Below are positions 8,453-17,533 of a stretch of 64,000 nucleotides of DNA, piece after piece. A program made the translations under genes and the position numbers. Numbering within the stretch: position 1 is the first letter of the stretch; each line of letters starts with the position of its first letter. Origin of the DNA: Ardenticatenaceae bacterium. Lineage in GTDB: Bacteria; Chloroflexota; Anaerolineae; Promineifilales; Promineifilaceae. The notes under the pieces are model-generated. The model worked only from the letters and a program-made list of their open reading frames with translations, was not told the origin of the DNA and ran no database searches. The DNA lies in NCBI GenBank assembly GCA_020634235.1, contig JACKCB010000001.1, positions 1,426,001 to 1,490,000 on the forward strand. The letters are read 5' to 3'.

Positions 8453-9880
8453 CTAGTACGCGCCCCGGCCGGAGAACAAATAAGGGATCGTCTGCAAAAT
8501 CAGGCGAATATCCAGCATCACCGACCAGTTCTCAAGGTAGTAAATATCCAGTAAGCACCCCTCATCAAAAGTCAGGTCCGACCGGCCGCTGATCTGCCAC
8601 AGGCCCGTCAATCCCCCCTTCACCTCCAGGCGGCGCATGTGCCAGGGCTTATACTCGGCCACCTCCGACGGCAGCGGTGGCCGCGGCCCCACAAAACTCA
8701 TCTCCCCCTTCAGAATATTGAACAACTGCGGCAGCTCATCCAGGCTCAGCCGCCGGATCACCCGGCCCACCTGGGTAATGCGCGGGTCATTCTTAATCTT
8801 GAAAATCGGCCCCGACGCCTCATTCATCTGCTCCAGGGCCGCTTTGCGGTCATCGGCATCCACCACCATAGAGCGGAACTTGGCCATGCGGAAGCGCCGG
8901 CCATACTGCCCTACCCGCTCCTGCATATAGAAGGCCGGGCCGGGCGATTCCAGCTTGATCGCCACCACAATGAGCAGCGTGATAAGGCTCACCGGGATGG
9001 CCGCCACAGCCACCAGCGCCAGGTCAATAAGCCGCTTCACAAACAGGCTGGTCTGGCTCAGGGCCACCTGGCGCACGCTGAGCATGGGAATGCCCGCCAT
9101 GTTGTTGAACTCCACCCGGTTCAGGCTGAGCTGGAACAAATCGGGCACAACCTGGGCCTGTACGCCTTGCAGTTGGCATTGGTGCACCACCTCCTGCATC
9201 TGGGCGTGCATGTCGGCTGGCAAGGCCACAAAAACGGTGTGAATCTTGGGGTAACTACGCACAATATGCGGTAGATCGTTCCAGGTGCCCAGATGGGGCA
9301 CGCGTCCCAGGCCAATGTTGTTCTCGCCAGAACCGTCATCCAGATAGCCAACCATCTGAAAGCCAAGGTCCGGCCGGGCCAGCAAGGTGCGGATCACACT
9401 GCGCCCCGCCTCGCCAGACCCCACCACCAGCGCCCGGTCGGTGCCCATATCGCGCCGGTAAGAGAGGGTGAGGGTCATGCGCCGCGCCACCCGTGCCAGG
9501 CTGATGAACAGGACAATGAAGAGCAAAGCCCATACCAGCAGCAGCCGGGAAAAAGCTAACGGGCGAAAGAAGAAGGTGATGGCCATCATCAGGGCGATAC
9601 CGGTGGCTGTGGCATACCCCACGCGGGAGATCTCGTCGATTAGAAACTCGCCGCGCCGCCGCCGCCAGACTTTGTTCTGGCCGAAAGTGATGACCAGCAA
9701 GATGGTCAGCAGAATTTGCTGGCCCACATACTCCTGGTACGGAATGCGGAACGTGGTCTGGAAGAACCACTGGAACTCGTAACGCACCACGTAAGCAAAT
9801 GCAAACGCCAGGTTGATGAGAATCAAGTCGGTGAGAATCGTCAGGTTGCGGACCAGGCGATGGCTGGCATAATGTTGCAT
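8453..9880 (-). CDS. Exopolysaccharide polyprenyl-phosphate sugar-1-phosphate transferase
   Basis: 475 residues. The enzyme transfers a sugar-1-phosphate from a nucleotide sugar to undecaprenyl phosphate, the first step of exopolysaccharide or O-unit assembly. Several N-terminal membrane helices are followed by a CoA-binding-like domain (DRALVVGSGEAG) and a C-terminal bacterial sugar transferase domain with KRLIDLALVA, GRRFRMAKFRSM and LDELPQLFNILKGEMSFVGP-type motifs. Length and order fit the WbaP/WcaJ-type (PNPT) family; which sugar is used cannot be told. It lies 23 bases downstream of a glycosyltransferase gene on the same strand, suggesting one operon for surface polysaccharide. Confidence 0.92.
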   Translation of the reverse strand: MQHYASHRLVRNLTILTDLILINLAFAFAYVVRYEFQWFFQTTFRIPYQEYVGQQILLTILLVITFGQNKVWRRRRGEFLIDEISRVGYATATGIALMMAITFFFRPLAFSRLLLVWALLFIVLFISLARVARRMTLTLSYRRDMGTDRALVVGSGEAGRSVIRTLLARPDLGFQMVGYLDDGSGENNIGLGRVPHLGTWNDLPHIVRSYPKIHTVFVALPADMHAQMQEVVHQCQLQGVQAQVVPDLFQLSLNRVEFNNMAGIPMLSVRQVALSQTSLFVKRLIDLALVAVAAIPVSLITLLIVVAIKLESPGPAFYMQERVGQYGRRFRMAKFRSMVVDADDRKAALEQMNEASGPIFKIKNDPRITQVGRVIRRLSLDELPQLFNILKGEMSFVGPRPPLPSEVAEYKPWHMRRLEVKGGLTGLWQISGRSDLTFDEGCLLDIYYLENWSVMLDIRLILQTIPYLFSGRGAY

Positions 9881-9903
9881 AAGCGTTTCAGGATCGGCTG
9901 CCC

Positions 9904-11022
9904 CTATTTCAGTGCAGCAAGATAAGTGGCCGCCAGCGCCCGGCCGGAGTGGCTCCAGTCAAATTGGCGGGCCTGGGCTAAACCACGATGGCGCATTGTA
10001 GCGGCTAAATCAGAATTGCCCAATACGCTTGCCATACGCTCGGCCAGGGCCGTGGCATCGTGCGGATCGAAGAGCAAGGCCGCATCGCCGGCCGCTTCGG
10101 GCATGGCGGACACGTTGGCGGTGATAACCGGCGTGCCGCAAGCCATCGCCTCCACCACCGGTAGGCCAAAACCCTCATACAGCGACGGGAAGACAAGCAT
10201 GGTGGCGGCATTGTACCAGTAGGGTAGGCTTTCGTCGGGCACATAGCCGGCAAAATGGACCCGGTCCTGCAGGCCCAACGCGGCCACGCGGGCAAATATC
10301 TGGTCATACAGCCACCCTTTGCCGCCCACCAGCACCAGGGGCAGCCCCGGCCGGGACAACTGCGCCATCGCCTCCAGCAAAACGGGGATATTCTTACGCG
10401 GCTGCAGTGTGCCCACGTGCAGCACAAACTGCGCCGGCAGCCCCTGCCGCCGGCGAAACTCGGCTACCGCCCCGGCCGGTAAGGGGTGATACTGCGCATC
10501 CACTGCCGGCCGGACCACGTCAATCTGGTCCAGCGGCACGCCAAAGAAGCGGTGCACGTCCGCCCGGCCGGATGCCGAAATGGCCACGACCCGCCGCGCC
10601 TGCCGGCAAGAACGGCGCGTCTGGCTGCCGAGATATAGGCGCTGCAAACGGGGAAAACTATCCGGGTAATGCAGGAAGCTCAGGTCATACACCGTGACCA
10701 CTGCCGGGCAAGCGTGCCACAGCGGCGTTACAAAAGCCATGCTGTGCAGCAAATCCAGCCGCTGCCGCGCCGCGGCCAGCGGCCAGGCCAACTGCTCCCA
10801 GCCAATGCGCAGCAGGCGCTGCTCAGTGGGCCAGCGGCTGGGCTGCACACGCAACCCCGGCCGGGGGGACACGACCTCACCCGGCGCAGTGAAAACCGTG
10901 TAAGCCAGCCCGGCATCCAGCGGCAGATGGGCCAGGAGCTGGCTGATGTAATGATGGATCCCGGCCCGCCGGTAGCCGGCCCGGCCGGAAAGCAAATGGG
11001 CGTTGATGCCTATCGTAAACAC
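9904..11022 (-). CDS. Family 4 glycosyltransferase
   Basis: 372 residues with GT-B fold features: an N-terminal acceptor domain starting FTIGINAHLLSG and a C-terminal GT4 domain with FVLHVGTLQPRKNI and the E-x7-E motif EGFGLPVVEAMACGTPVI. It probably adds a sugar to the lipid-linked glycan begun by the next gene. The start codon is GTG at 11022, eight bases after TATAAT and without a Shine-Dalgarno site, so the message is probably leaderless. The donor and acceptor sugars are unknown. Confidence 0.9.
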   Translation of the reverse strand: MFTIGINAHLLSGRAGYRRAGIHHYISQLLAHLPLDAGLAYTVFTAPGEVVSPRPGLRVQPSRWPTEQRLLRIGWEQLAWPLAAARQRLDLLHSMAFVTPLWHACPAVVTVYDLSFLHYPDSFPRLQRLYLGSQTRRSCRQARRVVAISASGRADVHRFFGVPLDQIDVVRPAVDAQYHPLPAGAVAEFRRRQGLPAQFVLHVGTLQPRKNIPVLLEAMAQLSRPGLPLVLVGGKGWLYDQIFARVAALGLQDRVHFAGYVPDESLPYWYNAATMLVFPSLYEGFGLPVVEAMACGTPVITANVSAMPEAAGDAALLFDPHDATALAERMASVLGNSDLAATMRHRGLAQARQFDWSHSGRALAATYLAALK

Positions 11023-11030
11023 AAGGCAGG

Positions 11031-11036
11031 ATTATA
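11031..11036 (-). promoter_or_regulatory. -10 box of the glycosyltransferase operon (leaderless)
   Basis: Perfect TATAAT on the minus strand, eight bases before the GTG start of the glycosyltransferase. No clear -35 box. Same arrangement as tadA. Confidence 0.5.
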
Positions 11037-11146
11037 GCGTAATTCCCAATTCGTGATTCGTCTGGCCCGCCCGGCGACCAAAAGCAAAAAAAGCGGGCTG
11101 GCCCCGGCCGGGACCAACCCGCTTATCAGCCCAGATGCGTACCGCA

Positions 11147-13051
11147 TCAGGCAGTCTCAAACTCACCTTCGACGATATCCTCGTCGTCGCCGCCCCGCCC
11201 GGCCGGGGCACCATACGCTCCGGCAGCGCCATCGCCGCCGCTGCCCTGGTAAGCCGCCTGGCCAATGGCCATACTCGCCTGCTGCAGCTCAGCCACAAGC
11301 TGCTGAATCCGTGCCGCATCATCACGCGGCATCGCTTCCCGCAGCGCGGCAATCTTGCTCTCCACGTCCTGGCGCAAAGCAGGCGGCACCTGGCCATTCA
11401 GGCCACTCAGGCTCTTCTCCGTCTGGTAAATAACCTGGTCGGCCGTGTTGCGTGCCTCCACCAACTCACGGCGCCGCTGGTCTTCAGCCGCGTGCCGTTC
11501 CGCGTCCTTCACCATCCGCTGGATGTCGTTGTCCGTCAGGTTGGTGCTGGCCGTAATGGTAATCGCCTGGCTCCGGCCGGTGGCCCGATCCTTGGCGCTC
11601 ACATTCAGGATACCATTGGCGTCAATGTCAAAGGTCACCTCAATCTGCGGCACACCGCGCGGGGCCGGCGGCAGCCCTTCCAGCCGGAAGACACCCAACG
11701 TCGAGTTGTCCCCGGCCATCGGTCGTTCGCCCTGCAGCACGTGCACATCCACGGCCATCTGGCCATCTTCAGCCGTGCTAAACACCTCAGCCTTGCGCGT
11801 TGGAATGGTCGTGTTGCGCGGAATCAGCGTCGTCATCACGCCACCCAGCGTCTCCAGGCCCAGGCTCAGCGGGGTCACGTCCAGCAGCAGCACATCCTGT
11901 ACCTCGCCGCCCAAAACGCCCGCTTGCAGCGCCGCGCCCAAAGCCACCACCTCATCCGGATTCACGCTCCGGTTCGGTTCCTGGCCCGTCAGGCGGCGTA
12001 CCTTCTCTTGCACCATGGGCATCCGGGTAGAACCACCCACCAGCACCACCGCATCCAGTTCGCTGGCCTTCAATCCGGCGTCGCGCAGCGCCTGCTGCAC
12101 CGGCTTTACCACGCGCTCCAGCAGGTCTTCCGTTAACTGCTCAAACTTGGCGCGGCTCAGGGTAAGCTGCAAATGCTTGGGGCCGCTGGCGTCGGCAGTG
12201 ATAAACGGCAGGTTGATTTCCGTCTCCATCACCGAGGAAAGCTCAATCTTGGCTTTTTCCGCCGCTTCGCGCACGCGTTGCAGCGCCTGGCGATCCCGGC
12301 TCAGGTCAATGCCCTGGTCCCGCAGGAACTCAGCGGTAATCCAGTTCACCACGGCAATGTCCCAGTCGTCACCGCCCAGGTGCGTGTCGCCATTGGTGGA
12401 CCGCACCTCAATCAGGCCATCGCTGACCTCCAGAATAGACACATCAAATGTCCCACCGCCCAGGTCGAAGACCAGGATGGTTTCGTCCTGTTTCTTATCC
12501 AGCCCATAAGCCAGGGCAGCCGCGGTCGGCTCGTTGATGATCCGCATCACTTCCAGGCCGGCGATCTTGCCGGCGTCCTTGGTGGCCTGCCGCTGGCTGT
12601 CGTTGAAGTACGCGGGCACGGTGATAACCGCCCTGGTTACCGGCTCGCCCAGGTAATCCTCAGCGTCCTTCTTCAGCTTGGCCAGCACCATAGCCGAGAT
12701 CTCCTGTGGCGTGTACTCTTTGCCGCCGGCATTGGGAACTCTGATCCGGATGCTGTCCTTGGCGCCCTGGGTTAGCTGGTAGGGCACGCGCTTCTGCTCT
12801 TCGGCTGTCGCCGGATCACTATGGCTGCGGCCAATAAACCGCTTGACGGAGAAAATGGTATTCTCCGGATTAATCGTTGCCTGCCGCTTGGCCGTCTGGC
12901 CTACCAGGCGCTCACCGTTTTTGCTAAAGGCCACTATAGACGGCGCAAGACGACCACCCTCCGCCGTGGGGATGACCGTGGCTTCGCCACCTTCCATCAC
13001 AGCAATTACCGAGTTGGTAGTGCCTAAGTCGATACCTACAATCTTGCTCAT
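11147..13051 (-). CDS. dnaK: Chaperone protein DnaK (Hsp70)
   Basis: 634 residues, full length. The ATPase domain has GIDLGTTNSVIAVMEGG, DLGGGTFDVSILEV and GGSTRMPMVQEKVRRLTG. The substrate-binding domain follows and the tail ends in EDIVEGEFETA. It refolds proteins using DnaJ and GrpE, but neither gene is adjacent. The ATG at 13051 is preceded by AGGATAGGTGACAT. No CIRCE inverted repeat is present between 13052 and 13308, so HrcA control is not supported by the sequence. This gene contains none of the CCCGGCCGGG palindromes in its upstream 1.8 kb, only one at its extreme 3' end. Confidence 0.98.
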   Translation of the reverse strand: MSKIVGIDLGTTNSVIAVMEGGEATVIPTAEGGRLAPSIVAFSKNGERLVGQTAKRQATINPENTIFSVKRFIGRSHSDPATAEEQKRVPYQLTQGAKDSIRIRVPNAGGKEYTPQEISAMVLAKLKKDAEDYLGEPVTRAVITVPAYFNDSQRQATKDAGKIAGLEVMRIINEPTAAALAYGLDKKQDETILVFDLGGGTFDVSILEVSDGLIEVRSTNGDTHLGGDDWDIAVVNWITAEFLRDQGIDLSRDRQALQRVREAAEKAKIELSSVMETEINLPFITADASGPKHLQLTLSRAKFEQLTEDLLERVVKPVQQALRDAGLKASELDAVVLVGGSTRMPMVQEKVRRLTGQEPNRSVNPDEVVALGAALQAGVLGGEVQDVLLLDVTPLSLGLETLGGVMTTLIPRNTTIPTRKAEVFSTAEDGQMAVDVHVLQGERPMAGDNSTLGVFRLEGLPPAPRGVPQIEVTFDIDANGILNVSAKDRATGRSQAITITASTNLTDNDIQRMVKDAERHAAEDQRRRELVEARNTADQVIYQTEKSLSGLNGQVPPALRQDVESKIAALREAMPRDDAARIQQLVAELQQASMAIGQAAYQGSGGDGAAGAYGAPAGRGGDDEDIVEGEFETA

Positions 13052-13308
13052 ATGTCACCTATCCTCTTACCTTGATTACTCTCCGTGAAGCCCACATAGA
13101 AACCTTCCAGGCTTGCGGTTACTCATAATTTATCCCGGTTACGTAAGAATCCTGTTGGCGCTGTGTATACTTTGTGTTAGTAATTGCCCCTCTTTGGGTT
13201 TCCCCAGAACCGACCTCGCAAATTGCGCGCTTAGCCCGCCAGAGGTTACCCAAGGGTCCCAAAGCAGGTTACAATTGGCAAGAATACACCGGATTGGGGT
13301 AAATACCT

Positions 13309-14457
13309 GTGCCAGACAGAAGCGACAGCCTGACACGCCATGAAAAATACCGTGAAGCGATCCGCGCCGGCCGGGAGGCCTTCAATGCCGGTGATTTCGC
13401 GGCTGCCATCCTCTGGTTCAACCAGGCCATCGACCTGATGCCCCTGGAGGAAGCCGGCTACCTGTGGCGTGGTCGGGCCTTCTTCAGCCAGAACCAATAC
13501 GCCGAGGCGCTGGCCGACTTTAGAAAGGCGGTGCAGCGCCAGCCAGACGAAAGCCTGCATTGGTATTGGCAGGGGCGTGCCAACTTCCAACTGCGCCAAT
13601 GGGAAGCCGCCCGGCGCGACCTGAGCCGGGCCATCGCCCTGGCGCCCGAAAACGACATGCCCTACTACTGGCGCGGCTGTACCCACATGCAGCAAAAAAA
13701 GCTGGCCGAGGCCCAGGCCGATCTGGACGCCGCCATCCATCGCAACAACCAAAACAGCGACTATTTTCAAACCCGGGGCATGGTGGCCATGTCCCGCGGT
13801 CAGTATGCGGCAGCAGTGCAGGATTTTGGCCAGGTCATCGCCCTGGCACCCAGCGCGGCTGCCTTTTACTGGCGCGGCCGCAGCTATTTTCGCCAACAAG
13901 CACTGGCCGAGGCCGTGGCCGATCTGAGCCAGGCCGTTATCTGGCAACCTCAGAATGCCGACCATTACTTCTGGCGCGGCCGGGCACAGTATGACCTGCA
14001 TGATTACACCGCCGCGCTGCGCAACTTCGACCAGGCAATGGCCCTCCGGCCGGGTAACAGCAACGATCAGTTGTGGCGCGGCATTGCCCGCTACCGGCTG
14101 GGCTATCTGCCCGCGGCCCTGGCCGACCTGACCCGCGCCTACGAACTGGCGCCGGGTGACCCGTTGCGCTGTGCCTGGTTGGGGCGGGCCTATCTGGCGC
14201 TGGATGATCCCGGCCGGGCGGCGGCCGAGTTCAAAAAGGTCGCGGTGCGCCTGGGGGAAGACGGCCAGCCCGCCTACATCGTGGCCGCCGGCTACGCCGC
14301 CCACGGCGACCTGGCCCGGACCAGCATCTGGCTGCGGCTGGCCCTAAACCGCACCCCCCACCTGCTGGCCAGCCTGGCCCAAGACCCCGATTTTGATCCC
14401 GTGCGCGCCGCCGAACCCTACCAATCCTTGCTGGACGAATTCGCCGCGCCGGCGTAA
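13309..14457 (+). CDS. TPR-repeat protein
   Basis: 382 residues built almost entirely of tetratricopeptide repeats of about 34 residues, visible as recurring phrases such as YYWRGCTH, FYWRGRSYF, YFWRGRAQY and DQLWRGIARY. TPR arrays form protein-binding superhelices; the partner is unknown. No signal peptide or membrane helix is seen. The start is a GTG at 13309 (product MPDRSDSL); the interval from dnaK (divergent, 257 bases) holds the promoters of both genes but no -10/-35 pair there is convincing. A 183-base gap separates it from the prenyltransferase gene downstream. Confidence 0.88.
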   Translation: MPDRSDSLTRHEKYREAIRAGREAFNAGDFAAAILWFNQAIDLMPLEEAGYLWRGRAFFSQNQYAEALADFRKAVQRQPDESLHWYWQGRANFQLRQWEAARRDLSRAIALAPENDMPYYWRGCTHMQQKKLAEAQADLDAAIHRNNQNSDYFQTRGMVAMSRGQYAAAVQDFGQVIALAPSAAAFYWRGRSYFRQQALAEAVADLSQAVIWQPQNADHYFWRGRAQYDLHDYTAALRNFDQAMALRPGNSNDQLWRGIARYRLGYLPAALADLTRAYELAPGDPLRCAWLGRAYLALDDPGRAAAEFKKVAVRLGEDGQPAYIVAAGYAAHGDLARTSIWLRLALNRTPHLLASLAQDPDFDPVRAAEPYQSLLDEFAAPA

Positions 14458-14640
14458 TGTCCCTTGCCCCCCGCTTTACTGCACGCCAAGCCATGCCACC
14501 CAAGCCCTCCCAACCCCACGCTGCGGACACTGGTCAGAAGCTGCCAATCGTGATAGAAACGGCTCACGGTCGGGCGCGGCGGCAAGTGTGCCCGCCGCCG
14601 CCCGCCATCACGACACAAGCCAAATGCCAGGAGAAACACC

Positions 14641-15513
14641 TTGCTACTCGCCCTACTTGAGACAATGCGCCCGCGCCAATGGACCAAGAACGCCTTTGTG
14701 TTTGTGGCCCTCATCTTCGACAAGAAGATTTTTGACCTGCCCAGCCTGGTGAACACCCTCATTGCTTTTGGCCTGCTCTGCCTCATGTCCAGTTCCGTCT
14801 ACATCATGAATGACCTCTCAGACATTGAGAGCGACCGGCAGCACCCCAAAAAACAACTGCGCCCCCTCCCGGCCGGGCGTCTAAACCCCACCGTGGCCCT
14901 CGCGGCCGGGGTGCTCATGGCCATCGGCAGCCTGGCCGCCGGTTTGCTGCTAAACCCCGTCTTCGGCCTCGTCCTGCTTATTTACCTGGTCACACAGGTA
15001 GCCTACACCTACTGGCTAAAGCACGTCGTGCTGCTAGACGTATTCATCATTGCCCTGGGCTTTGTGCTGCGCATTGGGGCCGGCGTGGCCGTCATCGAAG
15101 TCGAGCGCTTCTCCCCCTGGCTGTACATTTTCGGCGGATTCCTGGCCCTGTTCCTGGCCCTGGGCAAGCGGCGGCACGAACTGGTGCTGCTGGGCGAAGG
15201 GGCGGGCAGCCATCGCGCCATCCTGGAAGAGTACAGCCTGGACCTGATCGACCGCCTGATTGGCATCGTGACCACCAGCGCCATTGTCGCCTACAGTCTG
15301 TACACCTTCCTGGCCGAAGGTTTGCCAGAAAACCACGTGATGATGATGACCATCCCCATGGTGTTGTACGTCATTTTCCGCTACATGTACCTGATTCACG
15401 TGCGGCATGAAGGGGGCGCGCCGGAAGAAATCCTGCTGCGCGACCGGCCGATGCAGGCCGCGCTGTTTGTGGGCGGGATAGTGGTTTTTCTGGCCCTCTA
15501 CGTGTTGAGTTGA
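14641..15513 (+). CDS. UbiA-family prenyltransferase, decaprenyl-phosphate phosphoribosyltransferase-like
   Basis: 290 residues, polytopic membrane protein. The Mg-binding motif NDLSDIESD (residues 57-65) and the start RPRQWTKNAFVF are typical of the UbiA subgroup that transfers phosphoribose to polyprenyl phosphate (Rv3806c-like), rather than quinone prenylation; the assignment to that subgroup is by resemblance. The TTG at 14641 is chosen because AGGAG lies seven bases upstream; an ATG at 14665 is the alternative. The mevalonate kinase gene starts four bases after the stop, so isoprenoid supply and polyprenyl-lipid use appear coupled. Confidence 0.85.
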   Translation: MLLALLETMRPRQWTKNAFVFVALIFDKKIFDLPSLVNTLIAFGLLCLMSSSVYIMNDLSDIESDRQHPKKQLRPLPAGRLNPTVALAAGVLMAIGSLAAGLLLNPVFGLVLLIYLVTQVAYTYWLKHVVLLDVFIIALGFVLRIGAGVAVIEVERFSPWLYIFGGFLALFLALGKRRHELVLLGEGAGSHRAILEEYSLDLIDRLIGIVTTSAIVAYSLYTFLAEGLPENHVMMMTIPMVLYVIFRYMYLIHVRHEGGAPEEILLRDRPMQAALFVGGIVVFLALYVLS

Positions 15514-15517
15514 GAGC

Positions 15518-16477
15518 ATGATGGCCGTCACAACTGCGTCTGCCCCCGGTAAGGTCATTCTGTTTGGCGAGCATGCGGTCGTCTATGGCCAGCCGGCTAT
15601 TGCTGCACCGGTCACGCAGGTAGCAGCCACCGCCGAAGTCAGGGATACGCCACCGGGTACCCCGGCCGGGGTGCGGCTCATCGCCCCCGACCTGGCCCAG
15701 GAAACCTGGCTGGCCACCAGCGACGACCAGGATGCCCTGGCCGCGGCCGTGCGCCAGGTACAGGCCGCCGCCGGGCTGCCCCAACTCCCCAACCTGACCA
15801 TCACCGTACACAGCAGCATCCCCATCGCCAGCGGGCTGGGCAGCGGCGCGGCCATTGCCGCCGCCGTCATTCGCGCCCTGACCCGCCACCTGGGCCGCCC
15901 CGACCTGGCCACCGCCGAACAGGTCGCCGCCCTGGCCTACGAGGTAGAGAAGATCCACCACGGCACCCCCAGCGGCATCGACAACACCGTGGTGGCCTAC
16001 GAACAGCCCGTCTATTTTGAGCGGCGGCAGCCCCACAACCTGATCGAAACCTTTGCCGTCGCCCGGCCGGTGCACATCCTGGTGGCCGACACCGGCATCC
16101 GCAGCAGCACCAAGGCCGTGGTAAGCGACGTCCGCCGGCAGTGGACCGCCAGCCCGGCCGCGTTCAACCAGCTCTTTGCCGGTTGTGGCCACCTGGCCCG
16201 GTCCGCCCGCCGCGCCCTGGAAGCGGGCGACCTGGCCAGCCTGGGTCAACTCATGAACGAAAATCACCGGCTGCTGCAAGCGATGACCGTCTCCTCGGCA
16301 GAGCTGGACCGGCTGGTAGCGGCGGCGCAATCTGCCGGGGCGCTGGGGGCCAAGCTCAGCGGCGCCGGCCGGGGTGGGAACATGATCGCCCTGATAGAAC
16401 CCGGCCGGGAAGCCTCCCTTCGCGCCACCCTCCTGGCCGCCGGTGCGCGCCAGGTTCTTACGAGTGTGCTAAAATAG
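15518..16477 (+). CDS. mvk: Mevalonate kinase
   Basis: 319 residues, GHMP kinase family. It phosphorylates mevalonate in the mevalonate route to isoprenoids. Motifs: SAPGKVILFGEHAVVYGQPA at the N-terminus, IPIASGLGSGAAIAAA (ATP loop, about residues 103-117), GTPSGIDNTV and the C-terminal GAKLSGAGRGGNMIAL. This combination is diagnostic for mevalonate kinase over galactokinase. The other mevalonate-pathway genes are not in the window. It follows the UbiA-type gene by four bases and is surely co-transcribed. Two consecutive ATG codons (15518, 15521) make the exact start uncertain by one residue. Confidence 0.92.
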   Translation: MMAVTTASAPGKVILFGEHAVVYGQPAIAAPVTQVAATAEVRDTPPGTPAGVRLIAPDLAQETWLATSDDQDALAAAVRQVQAAAGLPQLPNLTITVHSSIPIASGLGSGAAIAAAVIRALTRHLGRPDLATAEQVAALAYEVEKIHHGTPSGIDNTVVAYEQPVYFERRQPHNLIETFAVARPVHILVADTGIRSSTKAVVSDVRRQWTASPAAFNQLFAGCGHLARSARRALEAGDLASLGQLMNENHRLLQAMTVSSAELDRLVAAAQSAGALGAKLSGAGRGGNMIALIEPGREASLRATLLAAGARQVLTSVLK

Positions 16478-16600
16478 AGGGAAGGTAAGCGCGGTAACCT
16501 GGTGTTTCCCGCGGCAATGGATGCGGGACTGCCTAGTTGAGGGTGAAACCTGAAGTCCCGGCCCAATGATCCGCTCTCCCGCACCCCCAAAAGCCGGCCG
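16467..16600 (+). ncRNA. Possible structured RNA after mevalonate kinase
   Basis: An extended -10 box TGC-TAAAAT (16467-16475) overlaps the end of the kinase gene. Downstream lie two nested stem-loops: GGGA/TCCC with inner AGGT/ACCT (16479-16510), and CGGGACT/AGTCCCG (16524-16530 with 16554-16560) enclosing AGG-GTGAAA-CCT. No ORF is present. It could be a small RNA or a processed 3' UTR. It does not match the signature of SRP RNA, tmRNA, RNase P RNA or a riboswitch that I know. Confidence 0.3.
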
Positions 16601-16637
16601 GAACAGCAAACCGGGCCAGCCAGCACGACAAAACCAA

Positions 16638-16661
16638 AAAGCCAGCCCGAAGGCTGGCTTT
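16638..16661 (-). terminator. Terminator of rpmB
   Basis: On the minus strand AAAGCCAGCC-TTCG-GGCTGGCTTT forms a ten-pair stem with a stable UUCG tetraloop, followed by TTGGTTTT. It lies about 60 bases after the rpmB stop. Confidence 0.85.
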
Positions 16662-16719
16662 AGCAGATATGAACTGGTGAAGCAATAGGCTGCCCTGGCA
16701 GCCCCTCTTAATGAGAGTA

Positions 16720-16902
16720 CTACGAAACCTTGCTCATGGTCTTCAGGCAGCGCGTACACACATACTTGCGGGTCTTGCGACCACCTTCAAAAATGGTCGT
16801 CCGCTGAATATTGGGCTTGAACTGGCGCTTCGTCTTTTTCTGCGAGAAGCTTACGTTTTGCCCGAACTGTGGTCCCTTGCCACATAATTCACATTTAGCC
16901 AT
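16720..16902 (-). CDS. rpmB: 50S ribosomal protein L28
   Basis: 60 residues, full length for the short bacterial form. Component of the large ribosomal subunit. The two CxxC pairs (CELC near the start, CTRC near the end) mark the zinc-binding C+ version of L28. The basic core RTTIFEGGRKTRKYVCTRC is typical. GAGGTG precedes the ATG. A divergent promoter region separates it from the Asp23 gene; a TTCG-loop terminator follows. Confidence 0.96.
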   Translation of the reverse strand: MAKCELCGKGPQFGQNVSFSQKKTKRQFKPNIQRTTIFEGGRKTRKYVCTRCLKTMSKVS

Positions 16903-16958
16903 AATTTCACCTCAGCCTGACAGCAAATTAAAGGCGGCCGGATAGCCGCCGAAGAAGA

Positions 16959-16987
16959 ATTATAATTGCGAGCGGCTGTTCGTGCAA
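16959..16987 (-). promoter_or_regulatory. rpmB promoter, overlapping a divergent -10 box
   Basis: Minus strand: TTGCAC (16987-16982), 17 bases, TATAAT (16964-16959). On the plus strand TATAAT also occurs at 16961-16966, facing the Asp23 gene, so the two -10 boxes overlap and the two genes may compete for polymerase. Confidence 0.55.
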
Positions 16988-17039
16988 GCAGGTGAACAGA
17001 TAGCCGGCCAGGTTACCAGGCCGGTACGAGGAGACAGCT

Positions 17040-17405
17040 ATGACAACCCATCCGCAACCGCCGGGCAGCATTGATATCTCGCCGGCCGTCATCGCGACAA
17101 TTACCAACCAAGCGGTCCATCAATGTTACGGTGTGGTGGGCATGGCCAACCGGAATCTGGTGGACGGCATTGCCCACGTCCTTACGCGCGACAGCCGGCG
17201 CGGGATCGAAGTGAGCTTTGAAAACGGTGAGATTGTCATCGACATCTACGTCATCATTCAATATGGCACGCGCATCCGGGCCGTTGCCGAAAGCATCCAG
17301 AACACGGTGAAGTTTCACGTGGAGAAGGCGTTGGGCCAGGCCACCCCGGTGCGAGAAGTGAATGTTTATATCCAGGGTCTACGCATGAACGACGGCGAGT
17401 CTTAG
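17040..17405 (+). CDS. Asp23/Gls24 family envelope stress protein
   Basis: 121 residues. The family signature is visible: ISPAVIATITNQAVHQCYGVVGM near the start, then VDIYVIIQYGTRIRAVAESIQ and VREVNVYIQGLR. Members are membrane-associated proteins of monoderm bacteria linked to cell-envelope stress; the exact role is unknown. GAGGAGACAGCT precedes the ATG. The order Asp23 gene - fakA is conserved in Firmicutes-like and Chloroflexota genomes as far as I know, and supports the assignment. Confidence 0.9.
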   Translation: MTTHPQPPGSIDISPAVIATITNQAVHQCYGVVGMANRNLVDGIAHVLTRDSRRGIEVSFENGEIVIDIYVIIQYGTRIRAVAESIQNTVKFHVEKALGQATPVREVNVYIQGLRMNDGES

Positions 17406-17533
17406 CGACTGCCGTAACCACGCTGGTACTGGTGCCACCTTTGCCGCCCCCGGCCGGGACCTAACCCCACCCGGCCGGGGCAACCCCCAAACACCCTGCC
17501 AGAACCAGAATACTTGGTGGAGGAAAAAACAGA

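Noticed and set aside
13052..13308. CIRCE heat-shock operator upstream of dnaK
   Set aside because: No TTAGCACTC-N9-GAGTGCTAA-like inverted repeat is present.
16467..16600. SRP RNA, 6S RNA, tmRNA, RNase P RNA or cobalamin riboswitch
   Set aside because: The start has a vague resemblance to the Alu part of SRP RNA, but the conserved GGAAGGAAGCAGCC-type core is missing; the other signatures are also absent.
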